Shown piece by piece: positions 63,561 to 64,000 of a stretch of 64,000 bases of DNA. The notes below the pieces were generated by a model. That model made no database searches and had not been told where the DNA came from. It was given only the letters and a program-made list of their open reading frames with translations. Source of the DNA: Pseudisothecium myosuroides (Eukaryota; Streptophyta; Bryopsida; Hypnales; Lembophyllaceae); assembly GCA_951799445.1 (NCBI GenBank), contig OX637287.1, positions 17,608,224-17,672,223 on the forward strand, written 5' to 3'. Position 1 is the stretch's first letter, and the number at the start of each line of letters is the position of its first letter. A program made the translations under genes and the position numbers.

Positions 63561-64000
63561 TTTTGATCAATGAGATGAAAGTTATGAAGAGTTTTAGTTT
63601 GCGGGTAGTTATTGATTCTCTACTCTAAAATGAACTTTGAACCCATCTTCCTTTTAAAACCTCCTCTAAAATGAACTTTAAACCCATCTTCCTTTTGAAA
63701 CCTCCTCGTCAAAAATTAAAGATGAACCTAGAACAAGATACCTCTGAAAGTCAGTCTATGCCAATAAATGAATAGAGGTCACAGAAACCCAAAGCATATA
63801 AACAAAATATCTTCATGTGTAAACCACGTACCCTTTAGAGTTTGAAGGCTTCACTTAGTAACTCAAAGTGGGAAAATAACACCAAGCACTCTTGAACCGC
63901 AGGTAGAGCACCCAACGTAGGCTCACGACTGAGTAAAGAAACACACTTAAACACTGCATCTGTCAATGCGGTTATGTTGGAAAAGTAGCACGAGACATTC
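63561..64000. other. window end, no gene seen
   Basis: It contains a short tandem duplication, AAATGAACTTTGAACCCATC / AAATGAACTTTAAACCCATC with TTCCTTTT and CCTCCTC, at ~63629-63710. Nothing else is recognised. Confidence 0.45.

Overview
The window is nuclear DNA of a land plant. It holds spliced genes with GT-AG introns, moderately GC-rich exons in AT-rich surroundings, plant-type protein families and many small inverted-repeat transposons. The clade cannot be fixed from the sequence alone. Only about a sixth of the 64 kb is genic.

Layout. (1) 0.4-7.1 kb, + strand: a glyoxalase-I-like VOC gene (its 5' exon is not found) and a complete 7-exon NERD-domain gene. (2) 7.1-11.8 kb: intergenic DNA with one MITE. 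(3) 11.8-12.2 kb: a single-exon secreted S1 (self-incompatibility-like) protein. (4) 12.3-18 kb: AT-rich, repeat-bearing DNA without a recognisable gene. (5) 18.1-25.5 kb, - strand: a dead A-type cytochrome P450. It has stops, frameshifts and an excised haem-binding loop, and its introns are filled with transposons nested three deep. (6) 25.5-43.9 kb: mostly repeats, with a MULE-type element with 9-bp target duplication, a large element with CACTA-like ends, a ~240-bp tandem array split by another such element, and several MITE families. (7) 44.0-45.8 kb, - strand: a two-exon GT92 galactan-synthase-like glycosyltransferase. (8) 45.8-57.2 kb: repeats, a long (TA)n tract, a foldback element and a possible unassigned two-exon gene end. 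(9) 57.3-60.0 kb, - strand: a complete three-exon pectate lyase. (10) 60-64 kb: intergenic DNA with a broken LEA_2-like exon.

The live genes do not form a cluster. The GT92 protein (pectic galactan synthesis) and the pectate lyase (homogalacturonan cleavage) both act on pectin, but their 11-kb spacing gives no evidence of co-regulation. The clearest story is transposon biology. I group the elements by shared ends into families A-K, L and N (my labels). Family C repeatedly carries a short hairpin with the bZIP/ABRE-like core ACGTGGC. Family J sits close to genes. Family A has apparent 4-bp target duplications. Exon limits come from reading frame, splice signals and family similarity, not from transcripts.
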